Positions 37,400 to 48,899 of a stretch of 64,000 bases of DNA are shown here, piece by piece; the stretch's first letter is position 1, and each line of letters opens with the position of its first letter. The notes beneath the pieces were generated by a model, which saw nothing but the letters and a program-made list of their open reading frames with translations, had not been told where the DNA came from and did no database searches. The position numbers and the translations under genes were made by a program. This stretch comes from Canna indica. Taxonomy: Eukaryota; Streptophyta; Magnoliopsida; Zingiberales; Cannaceae. Where the stretch lies: the NCBI GenBank assembly GCA_034359265.1, contig CP136897.1, forward strand, positions 37,249,501 through 37,313,500, written 5' to 3'.

Positions 37400-37518
37400 G
37401 GGTGCGATCATACCAGCACTAACGCACCGGATCCCATCAAAACTTCGAACTTAAGCTTGCTTGATCGAGAGTAGTACTAGGATGGGTGACCCCCTGGGAA
37501 GTCCTTGTGTTGCACCAA
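37400..37518 (+). rRNA. 5S rRNA: 5S rRNA, group K
   Basis: Group K plus G58T and C107T. Terminator region CCAATTTTTTT. Confidence 0.96.
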
Positions 37519-37887
37519 TTTTTTTACTACCTATTTGATTGCACGACGAGATCATTTTTTGTACTACCAATCTTTCTAACCAATCGTTAAGGACGGACGA
37601 CGTCGTCGCCATAAAATTTGGCTGTCCGTCGCCCGCGCGGGGCCTGCCGCAACCTCTACGGCCGGCTCGATCGACCAACCGACCCGAAAAATTAAAATTT
37701 GTAAATAAATAAGAAAAATGACATTTCAATTATTATTTTTCGTTTAAAACGGGCGTAACTCCGTGCATTATTGTCCGATTCCAGTTTTTCACGTGGCGCT
37801 GAAACGCGCGCGAAGAGAAGAAGAAAATGACCCCGAGTTGTCCCTCGGACGCTCACCCTTATTAGCCGACGATCAGAAGTGCATGAC

Positions 37888-38006
37888 GGGTGCGATCATA
37901 CTAGCACTAACGCACCGGATCCCATTAGAACTCCGAAGTTAAGCGTGCTTGCGCGAGAGTGGTACTAGGATGGGTGACCCCTTCGGAAGTCCTCGTGTTG
38001 CACCTT
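37888..38006 (+). rRNA. 5S rRNA: 5S rRNA, group C2
   Basis: Group C2 plus C39T, as at 34,971. Confidence 0.97.
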
Positions 38007-38372
38007 TTTTTTTACTACCTATTTGATTGCTCGACGAGATCATTTTTTTTACCAATATTTCTAACCAAACGTTAAGGACGGACGACGTCGTCGCCATAAA
38101 ATTTGGCTGTCGATCGCCCGCGCGGGGCCCGCCGCAACCTGTACAGCCGGCTCGATCGACCAACCTACCCAAAAAATTAAAAATTGTAAATAAATAAGAA
38201 AAATGACATTTCAATTATTATTTTTCGTTTAAAACGGGCGTAACTCCGTGCATTATTGTCCGATTCCAGCTTTTCACGTGGCGCTGAAACGCGCGCGAAG
38301 AGACGAAGAAAATGACCCCGAGTTGTCCCTCGGACGCTCACCCTTATTAGCCGACGATCAGAAGTGCATGAC

Positions 38373-38491
38373 GGGTGCGATCATACTAGCACTAACGCAC
38401 CGGATCCCATCAGAACTCCGAAGTTAAGCGTGCTTGCGCGAGAGTGGTACTTGGATGGGTGACCCCTTCGGAAGTCCTCGTGTTGTACCTT
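38373..38491 (+). rRNA. 5S rRNA: 5S rRNA, group C2
   Basis: Group C2 plus A80T (Box C) and C114T; spacer like that after 16,115. Confidence 0.97.
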
Positions 38492-38856
38492 TTTTTTTAC
38501 TACCTATTTGATTGCACGACGAGATCTTTTTTTTTACCAATCTTTCTAACCAAACGTTAAGGACGGACGACGTCGACGCCATAAAATTTGGCTGTCGATC
38601 GCCCGCGCGGGGCCCGCCGCAACCTCTACGGCCGGCTCGATCGACCAACGGACCCGAAAAATTAAAATTTGTAAATAAATAAGAAAAATAATATTTCAAT
38701 ATTATTTTTCGTTTAAAACGGGCGTAACTCCGTGCATTATTGTCCGATTTCAGCTTTTCACGTGGCGCTGAAAGGCGCGCGAAGAGAGGAAGAAAATGAC
38801 CCCGAGTTGTCCCTCGGACGCTCACCCTTATTAGCCGACGATCAGAAGTGCATGAC

Positions 38857-38975
38857 GGGTGCAATCATACTAGTACTAACGCACCGGATCCCATCAGAAC
38901 TCCGAAGTGAAGCGGGCTTGCGCGAGAGTGGTACTAGGATGGGTGACCCCTTGGGAAGTCCTCGTGTTGCACTTT
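38857..38975 (+). rRNA. 5S rRNA: 5S rRNA, group G
   Basis: Group G plus G7A, T59G and C117T. T53G changes Box A to AGTGAAG. Confidence 0.96.
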
Positions 38976-39341
38976 TTTTTTTACTACCTATTTGATTGCA
39001 CAACGAGATCATTTTTTTACCAATCTTTCTAACCAAACGTTAAGGACGGACGACGTCGTCGCCATAAATCTTGGCTGTCGATCGTCCGCGCGGGGCCCGC
39101 CACAACCTCTACGGCAGCCTCGATCGAGCAACCGACCCGAAAAATTAAAATTTGTAAATAAATAAGAAAAATAACATTGCAATTATTATTTTTTGTTTAA
39201 AATATGGGTAACTCCGTGCATTATTGTTCGATTTCAGCTTTTCACGTGACGCTGAAAGGCGCGTGAAGAGATGAAGAAAATGACCCCCGAACTCTCCCTC
39301 GGACGCTCACCCTTATTAGCCGACGATCAGAAGTGCATGAC

Positions 39342-39460
39342 AGGTGCGATCATATCAGCACTAACGCACCGGATTCCATCAGAACTTCGAAGTTAAGCGT
39401 GCTTGTGCGAGAATAGTACTAGGATGGGTAACCCCCTGGGAAGTCCTCGCGTTGCACCTT
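39342..39460 (+). rRNA. 5S rRNA: 5S rRNA, group H
   Basis: Group H plus G1A, C34T, G72A, G89A and T109C. Confidence 0.96.
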
Positions 39461-39827
39461 TTTTTTTACTACATATTTATTTGCACGACGAGATCGTTTT
39501 TTTTACCAATCTTTCTAACCAAACGTTAAGGACGGACGACGTCGTCAACATAAAATTTGGCTGTCGATCGCCCGCGCGGGGCCCGCCGCAAACTCTATGG
39601 CCAGCTCCATCGACCAACCGACCCAAAAAATTAAAATTTGTAAATAAATAAGAAAAATAGCATTTCAATTATTATTTTTCGTTTAAAACGGGCGTAACTC
39701 CGTGCATTATTGTCCGATTTCAGCTATTCACGTGGCGCTGAAAGGCGAGCGAAGAGATGAAGAAAATGACCCCGAAACTCTCCCTCGGACTGTCACCCTT
39801 ATTAGCCGACGATCAGAAGTGGATAAC

Positions 39828-39946
39828 GGTTGCGATCATACCAGCACTAACGCATCGGATCCCATCAGAACTCCGAAGTTAAGCGTGCTTTGGCGATAGT
39901 AGTACTAGGATGGGTGACCCCTTGGGAAGTCCTCATGTTGCACTTT
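39828..39946 (+). rRNA. 5S rRNA: 5S rRNA, group I
   Basis: Group I plus C28T and G64T. T-run interrupted (CTTTTTCTTTTAC). Confidence 0.96.
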
Positions 39947-40312
39947 TTCTTTTACTACCTATTTGATTGCACGACGACATCATTTTTTTTACCAATCTTT
40001 CTAACCAAACGTTAAGGACGGACGACGTCGTCGCCATAAATCTTGGCTGTCGATCGCCCGCGCGGGGCCCGCCGCAACCTCTACGGCCGGCTCGATCTAC
40101 CAACCGACCCGAAAAATTAAAATTTGTAAATAAATAAGAAAAATAACATTTCAATTATAGTTTTTCGTTTAAAACGGGCGTAACTCCGTGCATTATTGTC
40201 CGATTTCAGCTTTTCACGTGGCGCTGAATGGCGCGCGAAGAGACGAAGAAAATGACCCAGAGCTGTCCCTCGGACGCTCACCCTTATTAGCCGACGATCA
40301 GAAGTGCATGAC

Positions 40313-40431
40313 GGGTGCGATCATACCAGCACTAACGCACCGGATCCGATCAGAACTCCGAAGTTAAGTGTGCTTGGGCGAGAGTAGTATTAGGATGGGT
40401 GACCCCCTCGGAAGTCCTCGTGTTGCACCTT
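40313..40431 (+). rRNA. 5S rRNA: 5S rRNA, ungrouped (empty-site relative of the MITE-hit gene)
   Basis: C36G, C57T, C78T, G97C: exactly the variants of the interrupted gene at 53,126, here with Box C intact and a single AGGATGGG. Confidence 0.97.
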
Positions 40432-40785
40432 TTTTTTTTAACCTATTTGATTGCATGACGAGATCATTTTTTTTACCAATCTTTCTAACCAAACGTTAAG
40501 GACGGACAACGTCGTCGCCATAAAATTTGGCTGTCGATCGCCCGCCGCAACCTCTACGGCCGGCTCGATCGACCAATCGACCCGAAAAATTAAAATTTGT
40601 AAATAAATAAGAAAAATAGCATTTCAATTATTATTTTTCATTTAAAACGGGCGTAACTCCGTGCATTATTGTCCGATTTCAGCTTTTCACGTGGCGCTAA
40701 AAGGCGCAAGAAGAGACGAAGGAAATGACCCCGAGCTATCCCTCGAACGCTCACCCTTATTAGCTGAAGATCAGAAGTGCATGAC

Positions 40786-40904
40786 GGGTGCGATCATATC
40801 AGCACTAACGCACCGGATCCCATCAGAACTTCGAAATTAAGCGTGCTTGTGCGAGAGTAGTACTAGGATGGGTGACCCCCTGGGAAGTCCTCGCATTGCA
40901 CCTT
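40786..40904 (+). rRNA. 5S rRNA: 5S rRNA, group H
   Basis: Group H plus G51A, T109C and G110A. Confidence 0.96.
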
Positions 40905-41271
40905 TTTTTTTACTACCTATTTGATTGCACGACGAGATCATTTTTTTTACCAATCTTTCTAACCAAACGTTAAGGACAGACGACGTCGCCGCCATAAAAT
41001 TTGGCTGTCGATCGCCCGCGCGGGGCCCGCCGCAAACTCTACGTCCGGCTCCATCGACCAACCGACCCGAAAAATTAAAATTTGTAAGTAAATAAGAAAA
41101 ATAACATTTCAATTATTATTATTCGTTTAAAACGGGCGTAACTCCGTGCATTATTGTTCGATTTCAGCTGTTCACGTGGCGCTGAAAGGCGCGCGAAGAG
41201 ATGAAGAAAATGACCCCCGAACTCTCCCTCGGACGCTCACCCTTATTAGCCGACGATCAGAAGTGCATAAC

Positions 41272-41390
41272 GGTTGCGATCATACCAGCACTAACGCATC
41301 GAATCCCATCAGAACTAAGAAGTTAAGCGTGCTTGGGCGATACTAGTACTAGTATGGGTGACCCCTTGGGAAGTCCTCATGTTGCACTTT
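41272..41390 (+). rRNA. 5S rRNA: 5S rRNA, group I
   Basis: Group I plus C28T, G31A, C46A, C47A, G72C and G82T. Box C and the intermediate element are both altered. Confidence 0.95.
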
Positions 41391-41733
41391 TTCTTTTACT
41401 ACCTATTTGATTGCACGACGAGATCATTTTTTTTACCAATCTTTCTAACCAAACGTTAGGGACGGACGATGTTGTCGCCATAAATCTTGGCTGTCGATCG
41501 CCCGCGCGGGGCCCGATCGACCAACCGACCCTAAAAATTAAAATTTGTAAATAAATAAGGAAAATAACATTTCAATTATTATTTTTCGTTTAAAACGGGC
41601 GTAACTCCGTGCATTATTGTCCGATTTCAGCTTTTCACGTGGCGCTGAAAGGCGCGCGAAGAGACGAAGAAAATGACCCCGAGCTATCCCACGGACGCTC
41701 ACCCTTATTAGCCGACGATCAGAAGTGCACGAC

Positions 41734-41852
41734 GGGTGCGATCATGCCAGCACTAACGCAACGGATCCGATCAGAACTCCGAAGTTAAGCGTGCTTTGGC
41801 GAGAGTAGTACTAGGATGGGTGACCTCCTGGGAAGTCCTCATGTTGCACCTT
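41734..41852 (+). rRNA. 5S rRNA: 5S rRNA, group J
   Basis: Group J with C36G, plus C28A and G64T. Terminator run leads into TTTTTAACC. Confidence 0.96.
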
Positions 41853-42206
41853 TTTTTTTTAACCTATTTGAGTGCATGACGAGCTCATTTTTTTTACCAA
41901 TCTTTCAAACCAAACGTTAAGGACGGACGACGTCGTCGCCATAAAATTTGGCTGTCGATCGCCCGCCGCAACCTCTACGGCCGGCTCGATCGACCAATCG
42001 ACCCGAAAAATTAAAATTTGTAAATAAATAAGAAAAATAGCATTTCAATTATTATTTTTCATTTAAAACGGGCGTAACTCCGTGCATTATTGTCCGATTT
42101 CAGCTTTTCACGTGGCGCTAAAAGGCGCAAGAAGAGACGAAGAAAATGACCCCGAGCTATCCCTCGAACGCTCACCCTTATTAGCCGACGATCAGAAGTG
42201 CATGAC

Positions 42207-42325
42207 GGGTGCGATCATATCAGCACTAACGCACCGGATCCCATCAGAACTTCGAAATTAAGCGTGCTTGTGCGAGAGTAGTACTAGGATGGGTGACCCC
42301 CTGGGAAGTCCTCGCGTTGCACCTT
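42207..42325 (+). rRNA. 5S rRNA: 5S rRNA, group H
   Basis: Group H plus G51A and T109C; 1,421 bp after 40,786. Confidence 0.97.
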
Positions 42326-42692
42326 TTTTTTTACTACCTATTTGATTGCACGACGAGATCATTTTTTTTACCAATCTTTCTAACCAAACGTTAAGGACAG
42401 ACGACGTCGCCGCCATAAAATTTGGCTGTCAATCGCCCGCGCGGGGCCCGCCGCAAACTCTACGGCCGGCTCCATCGACCAACCGACCCAAAAAATTAAA
42501 ATTTGTAAATAAATAAGAAAAATAACATTTCAATTATTATTATTCGTTTAAAACGGGCGTAACTCCGTGCATTATTGTTCGATTTCAGCTGTTCACGTGG
42601 CGCTGAAAGGCGCGCGAAGAGATGAAGAAAATGACCCCCGAACTCTCCCTCGGAGGCTCACCCTTATTAGCGGACGATCAGAAGTGCATAAC

Positions 42693-42811
42693 GGTTGCGA
42701 TCATACCAGCACTAACGCATCGAATCCCATCAGAACTCCGAAGTTAAGCGTGCTTGGGCGATACTAGTACTAGTATGGGTGACCCCTTGGGAAGTCCTCA
42801 TGTTGCACTTT
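42693..42811 (+). rRNA. 5S rRNA: 5S rRNA, group I
   Basis: Group I plus C28T, G31A, G72C and G82T; 1,421 bp after 41,272. Confidence 0.96.
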
Positions 42812-43154
42812 TTCTTTTACTACCTATTTGATTGCACGACGAGATCATGTTTTTTACCAATCTTTCTAACCAAACGTTAGGGACGGACGACGTTGTCGCC
42901 ATAAATCTTGGCTGTCGATCGCCCGCGCGGGGCCCGATCGACCAACCGACCCTAAAAATTAAAATTTGTAAATAAATAAGGAAAATAACATTTCAATTAT
43001 TATTTTTCGTTTAAAACGGGCGTAACTCCGTGCATTATTGTCCGATTTCAGCTTTTCACGTGGCGCTGAAAGGCGCGCGAAGAGACGAAGAAAATGACCC
43101 CGAGCTATCCCACGGACGCTCACCCTTATTAGCCGACGATCAGAAGTGCATGAC

Positions 43155-43273
43155 GGGTGCGATCATGCCAGCACTAACGCAACGGATCCGATCAGAACTC
43201 CGAAGTTAAGCGTGCTTTGGCGAGAGTAGTACTAGGATGGGTGACCTCCTGGGAAGTCCTCATGTTGCACCTT
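43155..43273 (+). rRNA. 5S rRNA: 5S rRNA, group J
   Basis: Same variants as 41,734, 1,421 bp earlier. Confidence 0.96.
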
Positions 43274-43627
43274 TTTTTTTTAACCTATTTGAATGCATGA
43301 CGAGCTCATTTTTTTTACCAATCTTTCAAACCAAACGTTAAGGACGGACGACGTCGTCGCCATAAAATTTGGCTGTCGATCGCCCGCCGCAACCTCTACG
43401 GCCGGCTCGATCGACCAATCGACCCGAAAAATTAAAATTTGTAAATAAATAAGAAAAATAGCATTTCAATTATTATTTTTCATTTAAAACGGGCGTAACT
43501 CCGTGCATTATTGTCTGATTTCAGCTTTTCACGTGGCGCTAAAAGGCGCAAGAAGAGACGAAGAAAATGACCCCGAGCTATCCCTCGAACGCTCACCCTT
43601 ATTAGCCGACGATCAGAAGTGCATGAC

Positions 43628-43746
43628 GGGTGCGATCATATCAGCACTAACGCACCGGATCCCATCAGAACTTCGAAATTAAGCGTGCTTGTGCGAGAGT
43701 AGTACTAGTATGGGTGACCCCCTGGGAAGTCCTCGCGTTGTACCTT
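43628..43746 (+). rRNA. 5S rRNA: 5S rRNA, group H
   Basis: Group H plus G51A, G82T, T109C and C114T. Confidence 0.96.
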
Positions 43747-44113
43747 TTTTTTTACTACCTATTTGATTGCACGACGAGATCATTTTTTTTACCAATCTTT
43801 CTAACCAAACGTTAAGGACAGACGACGTCGCCGCCATAAAATTTGGCTGTCGATCGCCCGCGCGGGGCCCGCCGCAAACTCTACGGCCGGCTCCATCGAC
43901 CAACCGACCCGAAAAATTAAAATTTGTAAATAAATAAGAAAAATAACATTTCAATTATTATTATTCGTTTAAAACGGGCGTAACTCCGTGCATTATTGTT
44001 CGATTTCAGCTGTTCACGTGGCGCTGAAAGGCGCGCGAAGAGATGAAGAAAATGACCCCCGAACTCTCCCTCGGACGCTCACCCTTATTAGCCGACGATC
44101 AGAAGTGCATGAC

Positions 44114-44232
44114 GGGTGCGATCATACTAGCACTAACGCTCCGGATCCCATCAGAACTCCGAAGTTAAGCGTGCTTGCGCGAGAGTGGTACTAGGATGGG
44201 TGACCCCTTGGGAAGTCCTCGCGTTGCACCTT
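44114..44232 (+). rRNA. 5S rRNA: 5S rRNA, group C1
   Basis: Group C1 plus A27T. Its leader is group I-type, so the exchange point lies just before the gene. Confidence 0.97.
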
Positions 44233-44598
44233 TTTTTTTACTACCTATTTCATTGCACGACGAGATCATTTTTTTTACCAATCTTTCTAACCAAACGTTA
44301 AGGACGGACGACATCGTCGCCATAAAATTTAGCTGTCGATCGCCCGCGCGGGGCCCGCCGCAACCTCTACGGCCGGCTCGATCGACCAACCGACCCGAAA
44401 AATTAAAATTTGTAAACAAATAAGAAAAATAACATTTCAATTATTATTTCTCGTTTAAAACGGGCGTAACGCCGTGCATTATTGTCCGATTTTAGCTTTT
44501 CACGTGGCGGTGAAAGGCACGGGAAGTGACGAAGAAAATGACCCCGAGTTGTCCCTCGGACGCTCACCCATATTAGCCGACGATCAAAAGTGCATGAC

Positions 44599-44717
44599 GG
44601 GTGCGATCATACTAGCACTAACGCACCGGATCCCATCAGAACTCCGAAGTTAAGGGTGCTTGGGCGAGAGTAGTACTAGGATGGGTGACCCCTCGGGAAG
44701 TCGTCGCGTTGCACCTT
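44599..44717 (+). rRNA. 5S rRNA: 5S rRNA, group B
   Basis: Group B plus T96C and C105G; relative of 8,873. Confidence 0.97.
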
Positions 44718-45083
44718 TTTTTTTACTACCTATTTGATTGCACGACGAGATCATTTTTTTTACCAATCTTTCTAACCAAACGTTAAGGACGGACGACGTC
44801 GTCGCCATAAATCTTGGCCGTCGATCGCCCGCGCGGGGCCCGCCGCAACCTCTACTGCATGCTCGATCGACCAACCGACCCGAAAAATTAAAATTTGTAA
44901 ATAAATAAGAAAAATAACATTTCAATTATTAATTTTCGTTTAAAACGGGCGTAACTCCGTGCATTATTGTCCGATTTCAGCTTTTCACGAGGCCCTGAAA
45001 GGCACGCGAAGAGTCGAAGAAAATGACCCCGAGTTGTCCCTCGGACGCTCACCCTTATTAGCCGACGATCAAAAGTGCATGAC

Positions 45084-45202
45084 GGGTGCGATCATACTAG
45101 CACTAACGCTCCGAATCCCATCAGAACTCCGAAGTTAAGCGTGCTTGCGCGAGAGTGGTACTAGGTTGGGTGACCCCTTGGGAAGTCCTCTCGTTGCACC
45201 TT
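45084..45202 (+). rRNA. 5S rRNA: 5S rRNA, group C1
   Basis: Group C1 plus A27T, G31A, A83T (Box C) and G108T; relative of 9,358. Confidence 0.96.
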
Positions 45203-45897
45203 TTTTTTTACTACCTTTTTCATTGCACGACGAGATCATTTTTTTTACCAATCTTTCTAACCAAACGTTAAGGACGGACGACATCGTCGCCATAAAATTT
45301 AGCTGTCGATCGCCCGCGCGGGGCCTGCCGCAACCTTTACGGCGGGCTCGATCGACCAACCGACCCGAAAAATTAAAATTTGTAAATAAATAAGAAAAAT
45401 AACATTTCAATTATTATTTTTCATTTAAAACGGGCGTAACTCCGTGCATTATTGTCCGATTTCAGCTTTTCACGTGGCGCTGAAAGGCGCGCAAAGAGAC
45501 GAAGAAAATGACCCCTGAACTCTCCCTCGGAGGCTCACCCTTATATTTGATTGCACGACGAGATCATTTTTTTTACCAATCTTTCTAACCAAACGTTAAG
45601 GACAGACGACGTCGCCGCCATAAAATTTGGCTGTCGATCGCCCGCGCGGGGCCCGCCGCAAACTCTACGGCTGGCTCCATCGACCAACCGACCCGAAAAA
45701 TTAAAATTTGTAAATAAATAAGAAAAATAACATTTCAATTATTATTTTTCGTTTAAAACGGGCGTAACTCCGTGCATTATTGTTCGATTTCAGCTGTTCA
45801 CGTGGCGCTGAAAGGCGCGCGAAGAGATGAAGAAAATGACCCCCGAACTCTCCCTCGGACGCTCACCCTTATTAGCCGACGATCAGAAGTGCATAAC
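45203..45897. other. 695-bp stretch without a 5S gene (deletion junction at ~45,544)
   Basis: A normal terminator and spacer follow the gene at 45,084. The next leader then stops at CTCACCCTTAT and runs straight into ATTTGATTGCACGACG, which is normally found just after a 5S terminator. About 158 bp are missing: the -30 region, the entire 5S gene and the first T-run. The two sides belong to different subfamilies (left like 9.8 kb with CTCGGAGGCTC; right group H-type with GACAGACGACGTCGCCGCC). Confidence 0.93.
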
Positions 45898-46016
45898 GGT
45901 TGCGATCATACCAGCACTAACGCATCGAATCCCATCAGAACTCCGAAGTTAAGCGTGCTTGGGCGATACTAGTACTAGTATGGGTGACCCCTTGGGAAGT
46001 CGTCATGTTGCACTTT
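45898..46016 (+). rRNA. 5S rRNA: 5S rRNA, group I
   Basis: Group I plus C28T, G31A, G72C, G82T and C105G; first gene after the 5S-less unit. Confidence 0.96.
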
Positions 46017-46382
46017 TTCTTTTACTACCTATTTGATTGCACGACGAGATCATTTTTTTTGCCAATCTTTCTAACCAAACGTTAAGGACGGACGACGTTG
46101 TCGCCATAAATCTTGGCAACCGATCGCCCGCGCGGGGCCCGCCACAACCTCTACGGACGGCTCGATCGACCAACCGACCCGAAAAATTAAAATTTGTAAA
46201 TAAATAAGGAAAATAACATTTCAATTATTATTTTTCGTTTAAAACGGGCGTAACTCCGTGCATTATTGTCCGATTTCAGCTTTTCACGTGGCGCTGAAAG
46301 GCGCGCGAAGAGACGAAGAAAATGACCCCGAGCTATCCCACGGACGCTCACCCTTATTAGCCGACGATCAGAAGTGCGTGAC

Positions 46383-46501
46383 GGGTGCGATCATGCCAGC
46401 ACTAACGCACCGGATCCGATCAGAACACCGAAGTTAAGCGTGCTTGGGCGAGAGTAGTACTAGGATGGGTGACCTCCTGGGAAGTCCTCATGTTGCACTT
46501 T
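46383..46501 (+). rRNA. 5S rRNA: 5S rRNA, group J
   Basis: Group J with C36G, plus T45A and C117T. Confidence 0.96.
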
Positions 46502-46856
46502 TTTTTTTTAACCTATTTGAGTGCATGACGAGCTCATTTTTTTTACCAATCTTTCAAACCAAACGTTAAGGACGGACGACGTCGTCGCCATAAATTTTTG
46601 GCTGTCGATCGCCCGCCGCAACCTCTACGACCGGCTCGATCGACCAACCGACCCGAAAAATTAAAATTTGTAAATAAATAAGAAAAATAACATTTCAATT
46701 ATTATTTTTCGTTTAAAACGGACGTAACTCCGTGCATTATTGTCCGATTTCAGCTTTTCACGTGGCGCTGAAAGGCGCGCGAAGAGAGGAAGAAAATGAC
46801 CCCGAGTTGTCCCTCGGACGCTCACCCTTATTAGCCGACGATCAGAAGTGCATGAC

Positions 46857-46975
46857 GGGTGCGATCATACTAGTACTAACGCACCGGATCCCATCAGAAC
46901 TCCGAAGTGAAGCGTGCTTGCGCGATAGTGGTACTAGGATGGGTGACCACTTGGGAAGTCCTCATGTTGCACCTT
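46857..46975 (+). rRNA. 5S rRNA: 5S rRNA, group G
   Basis: Group G plus G70T, C93A and G108A. Confidence 0.96.
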
Positions 46976-47328
46976 TTTTTTTAACCTATTTGAGTGCATG
47001 ACGAGCTCATTTTTTTTACCAATCTTTCTAACCAAACGTTAAGGACGGACGACGTCGTCGCCATAAAATTTGGCTGTCGATCGCCCTCCGCAACCTCTAC
47101 GACCGGCTCGATCGACCAACCGACCTGAAAAATTAAAATTTGTAAATAAATAAGAAAAATAACATTTCAATTATTATTTTTCGTTTAAAACGGACGTAAC
47201 TCCGTGCATTATTGTCCGATTTCAGCTTTTCACGTGGCGCTGAAAGGCGCGCGAAGAGAGGAAGAAAATGACCCCGAGTTGTCCCTCGGACGCTCACCCT
47301 TATTAGCCAACGATCAGAAGTGCATGAC

Positions 47329-47447
47329 GGGTGCGATCATACTAGTACTAACGCACCGGAACCCATCAGAACTCCGAAGTGAAGCGTGCTTGCGCGAGAG
47401 TGGTACTAGGATGGGTGACCCCTTGGGAAGTCCTCGTGTTGCACTTT
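47329..47447 (+). rRNA. 5S rRNA: 5S rRNA, group G
   Basis: Group G plus T33A (GGAACC for GGATCC) and C117T. Confidence 0.96.
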
Positions 47448-47813
47448 TTTTTTTACTACCTATTTGATTGCACAACGAGATCATTTTTTTACCAATCTTT
47501 CTAAACAAACGTTAAGGATGGACGACGTCGTCGCCATAAATCTTGGCTGTCGATCGTCCGCGCGGGGCCCGCCGCAACCTCTACGGCAGGCTCGATCGAG
47601 CAACCGACCCGAAAAATTAAAATTTGTAAATAAATAAGAAAAATAACATTGCAATTATTATTTTTCGTTTAAAACAGGCGTAACTCCGTGCATTATTGTC
47701 CGATTTCAGCTGTTCACGTGGCGCTGAAAGGCGCGCAAAGAGATGAAGAAAATGACCCCCGAACTCTCCCTCGGACGCTCACCCTTATTAGCCGACAATC
47801 AGAAGTGCATAAC

Positions 47814-47932
47814 GGTTGCGATCATACCAGCACTAACGCACCGGATCCCATCAGAACTCCGAAGTTAAGCGTGCTTGGGCGATAGTAGTACTAGGATGGG
47901 TGACCCCTTGGGAAGTCCTCATGTTGCACTTT
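47814..47932 (+). rRNA. 5S rRNA: 5S rRNA, group I
   Basis: Plain group I. Confidence 0.97.
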
Positions 47933-48298
47933 TTCTTTTACTACCTATTTGATTGCACGACGAGATCATTTTTTTTACCAATTTTTCTAACCAAACGTTA
48001 AGGACGGACGACATCGTCGCCATAAAATTTGGCTGTCGATCGCCCGCGCGGGGCCCGCCGCAAACTCTACGGCCGGCTCCATCGACCAACCGACCCAAAA
48101 AATTAAAATTTGTAAATAAATAAGAAAAATAACATTTCAATTATTATTTTTCGTTTAAAACAGCCGTAACTCCGTGCATTATTGTCTGATTTTAGCTTTT
48201 CACGTGGCGCTGAAAGACGCGCGAAGAGACGAAGAAAATGACCCCGAGCTGTCCCTCGGACGCTCACCCTTATTAGCGGATGATCAGAAGTGCATGAC

Positions 48299-48417
48299 GG
48301 GTGCGATCATATCAATACTAACGCACCGGATCCCATCAGAACTTCGAAGTTAACCGTGCTTGTGCGAGAGTAGTACTAGGATGGGTGACCCCCTGGGAAG
48401 TCCTCGTGTTGCACTTG
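48299..48417 (+). rRNA. 5S rRNA: 5S rRNA, group H
   Basis: Group H plus G17A, C18T, G56C (Box A) and C117T. Terminator region CTTGTCTTTTTAC is weak. Confidence 0.96.
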
Positions 48418-48783
48418 TCTTTTTACTACCTATTTGATTGCACGACGAGATTATTTTTTTTGCCAATTTTTCTAACCAAACGTTAAGGACGGACGACGTC
48501 GTCGCCATAAAATTTGGCTGTCGATCGCCCGCGCGGGTCCCGCCGCAACCTCTACGGCCGGCTCGATCGACCAACCGACCCGAAAAATTAAAATTTGTAA
48601 ATAAATAAGAAAAATAACATTTCAATTATTATTTTTAGTTTAAAATGGACGTAACTTCGTGTATTATTGTTCGATTGCAGCTTTTCACGTGGCGCTGAAA
48701 GGCGCGTGAAGAGAGGAAGAAAATGACCCCAAGCTGTCCCTCGGACGCTCACCCTTATTAGCCGACGATCAGAAGTGCATGAC

Positions 48784-48899
48784 GGGTGCGATCATACTAG
48801 CACTAACACACCGGATCCCATCAGAACTTCGAACTTAAGTGTGCTTGCGCGAGAGTGGTACTAGGATGGGTGACCCCTTGGGAAGTCCTGTTGCACCTT
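48784..48899 (+). rRNA. 5S rRNA: 5S rRNA with 3-base deletion
   Basis: C15T, G25A, C46T, G51C, C57T, G65C, A74G, C95T, and three bases (CGT, residues 107-109) missing. Likely impaired. Confidence 0.95.

Larger units (their letters stand above)
40430..43990. repeat. Trimeric higher-order 5S repeat, 1,421-bp period
   Basis: Three consecutive unit types (a group H gene, a group I gene, and a J-like gene with a TTTTTAACC terminator region) repeat in order with a 1,421-bp period; group H genes are at 40,786, 42,207 and 43,628. The period is below 3 x 485 because the units after the group I genes lack 23 bp (GGCCCG joined to ATCGACC, near 41,515 and 42,936) and the J units lack 11 bp of GC-rich spacer. 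Confidence 0.85.
44105..45544. repeat. Block resembling 8.8-9.8 kb embedded in group H/I units
   Basis: Between a group I leader (43,985-44,105, CAGCTGTTCACGTG) and a group H spacer (from 45,545) lie three C1/B/C1 genes and spacers matching the series around 8,873-9,844, down to the CTCTCG 3' variant and the GGAGGCTC leader. The host H spacer plus I leader occurs on both sides. Confidence 0.75.
45583..47665. repeat. Local duplication, copy a
   Basis: Repeats at 49,440-51,525 with an offset of 3,857-3,858 bp: the same series of group I, J, G and G genes and the same spacer indels, including the TTTTTAACC terminator regions and the AAATTTTTGGC spacer variant near 46,594 and 50,451. Confidence 0.85.
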
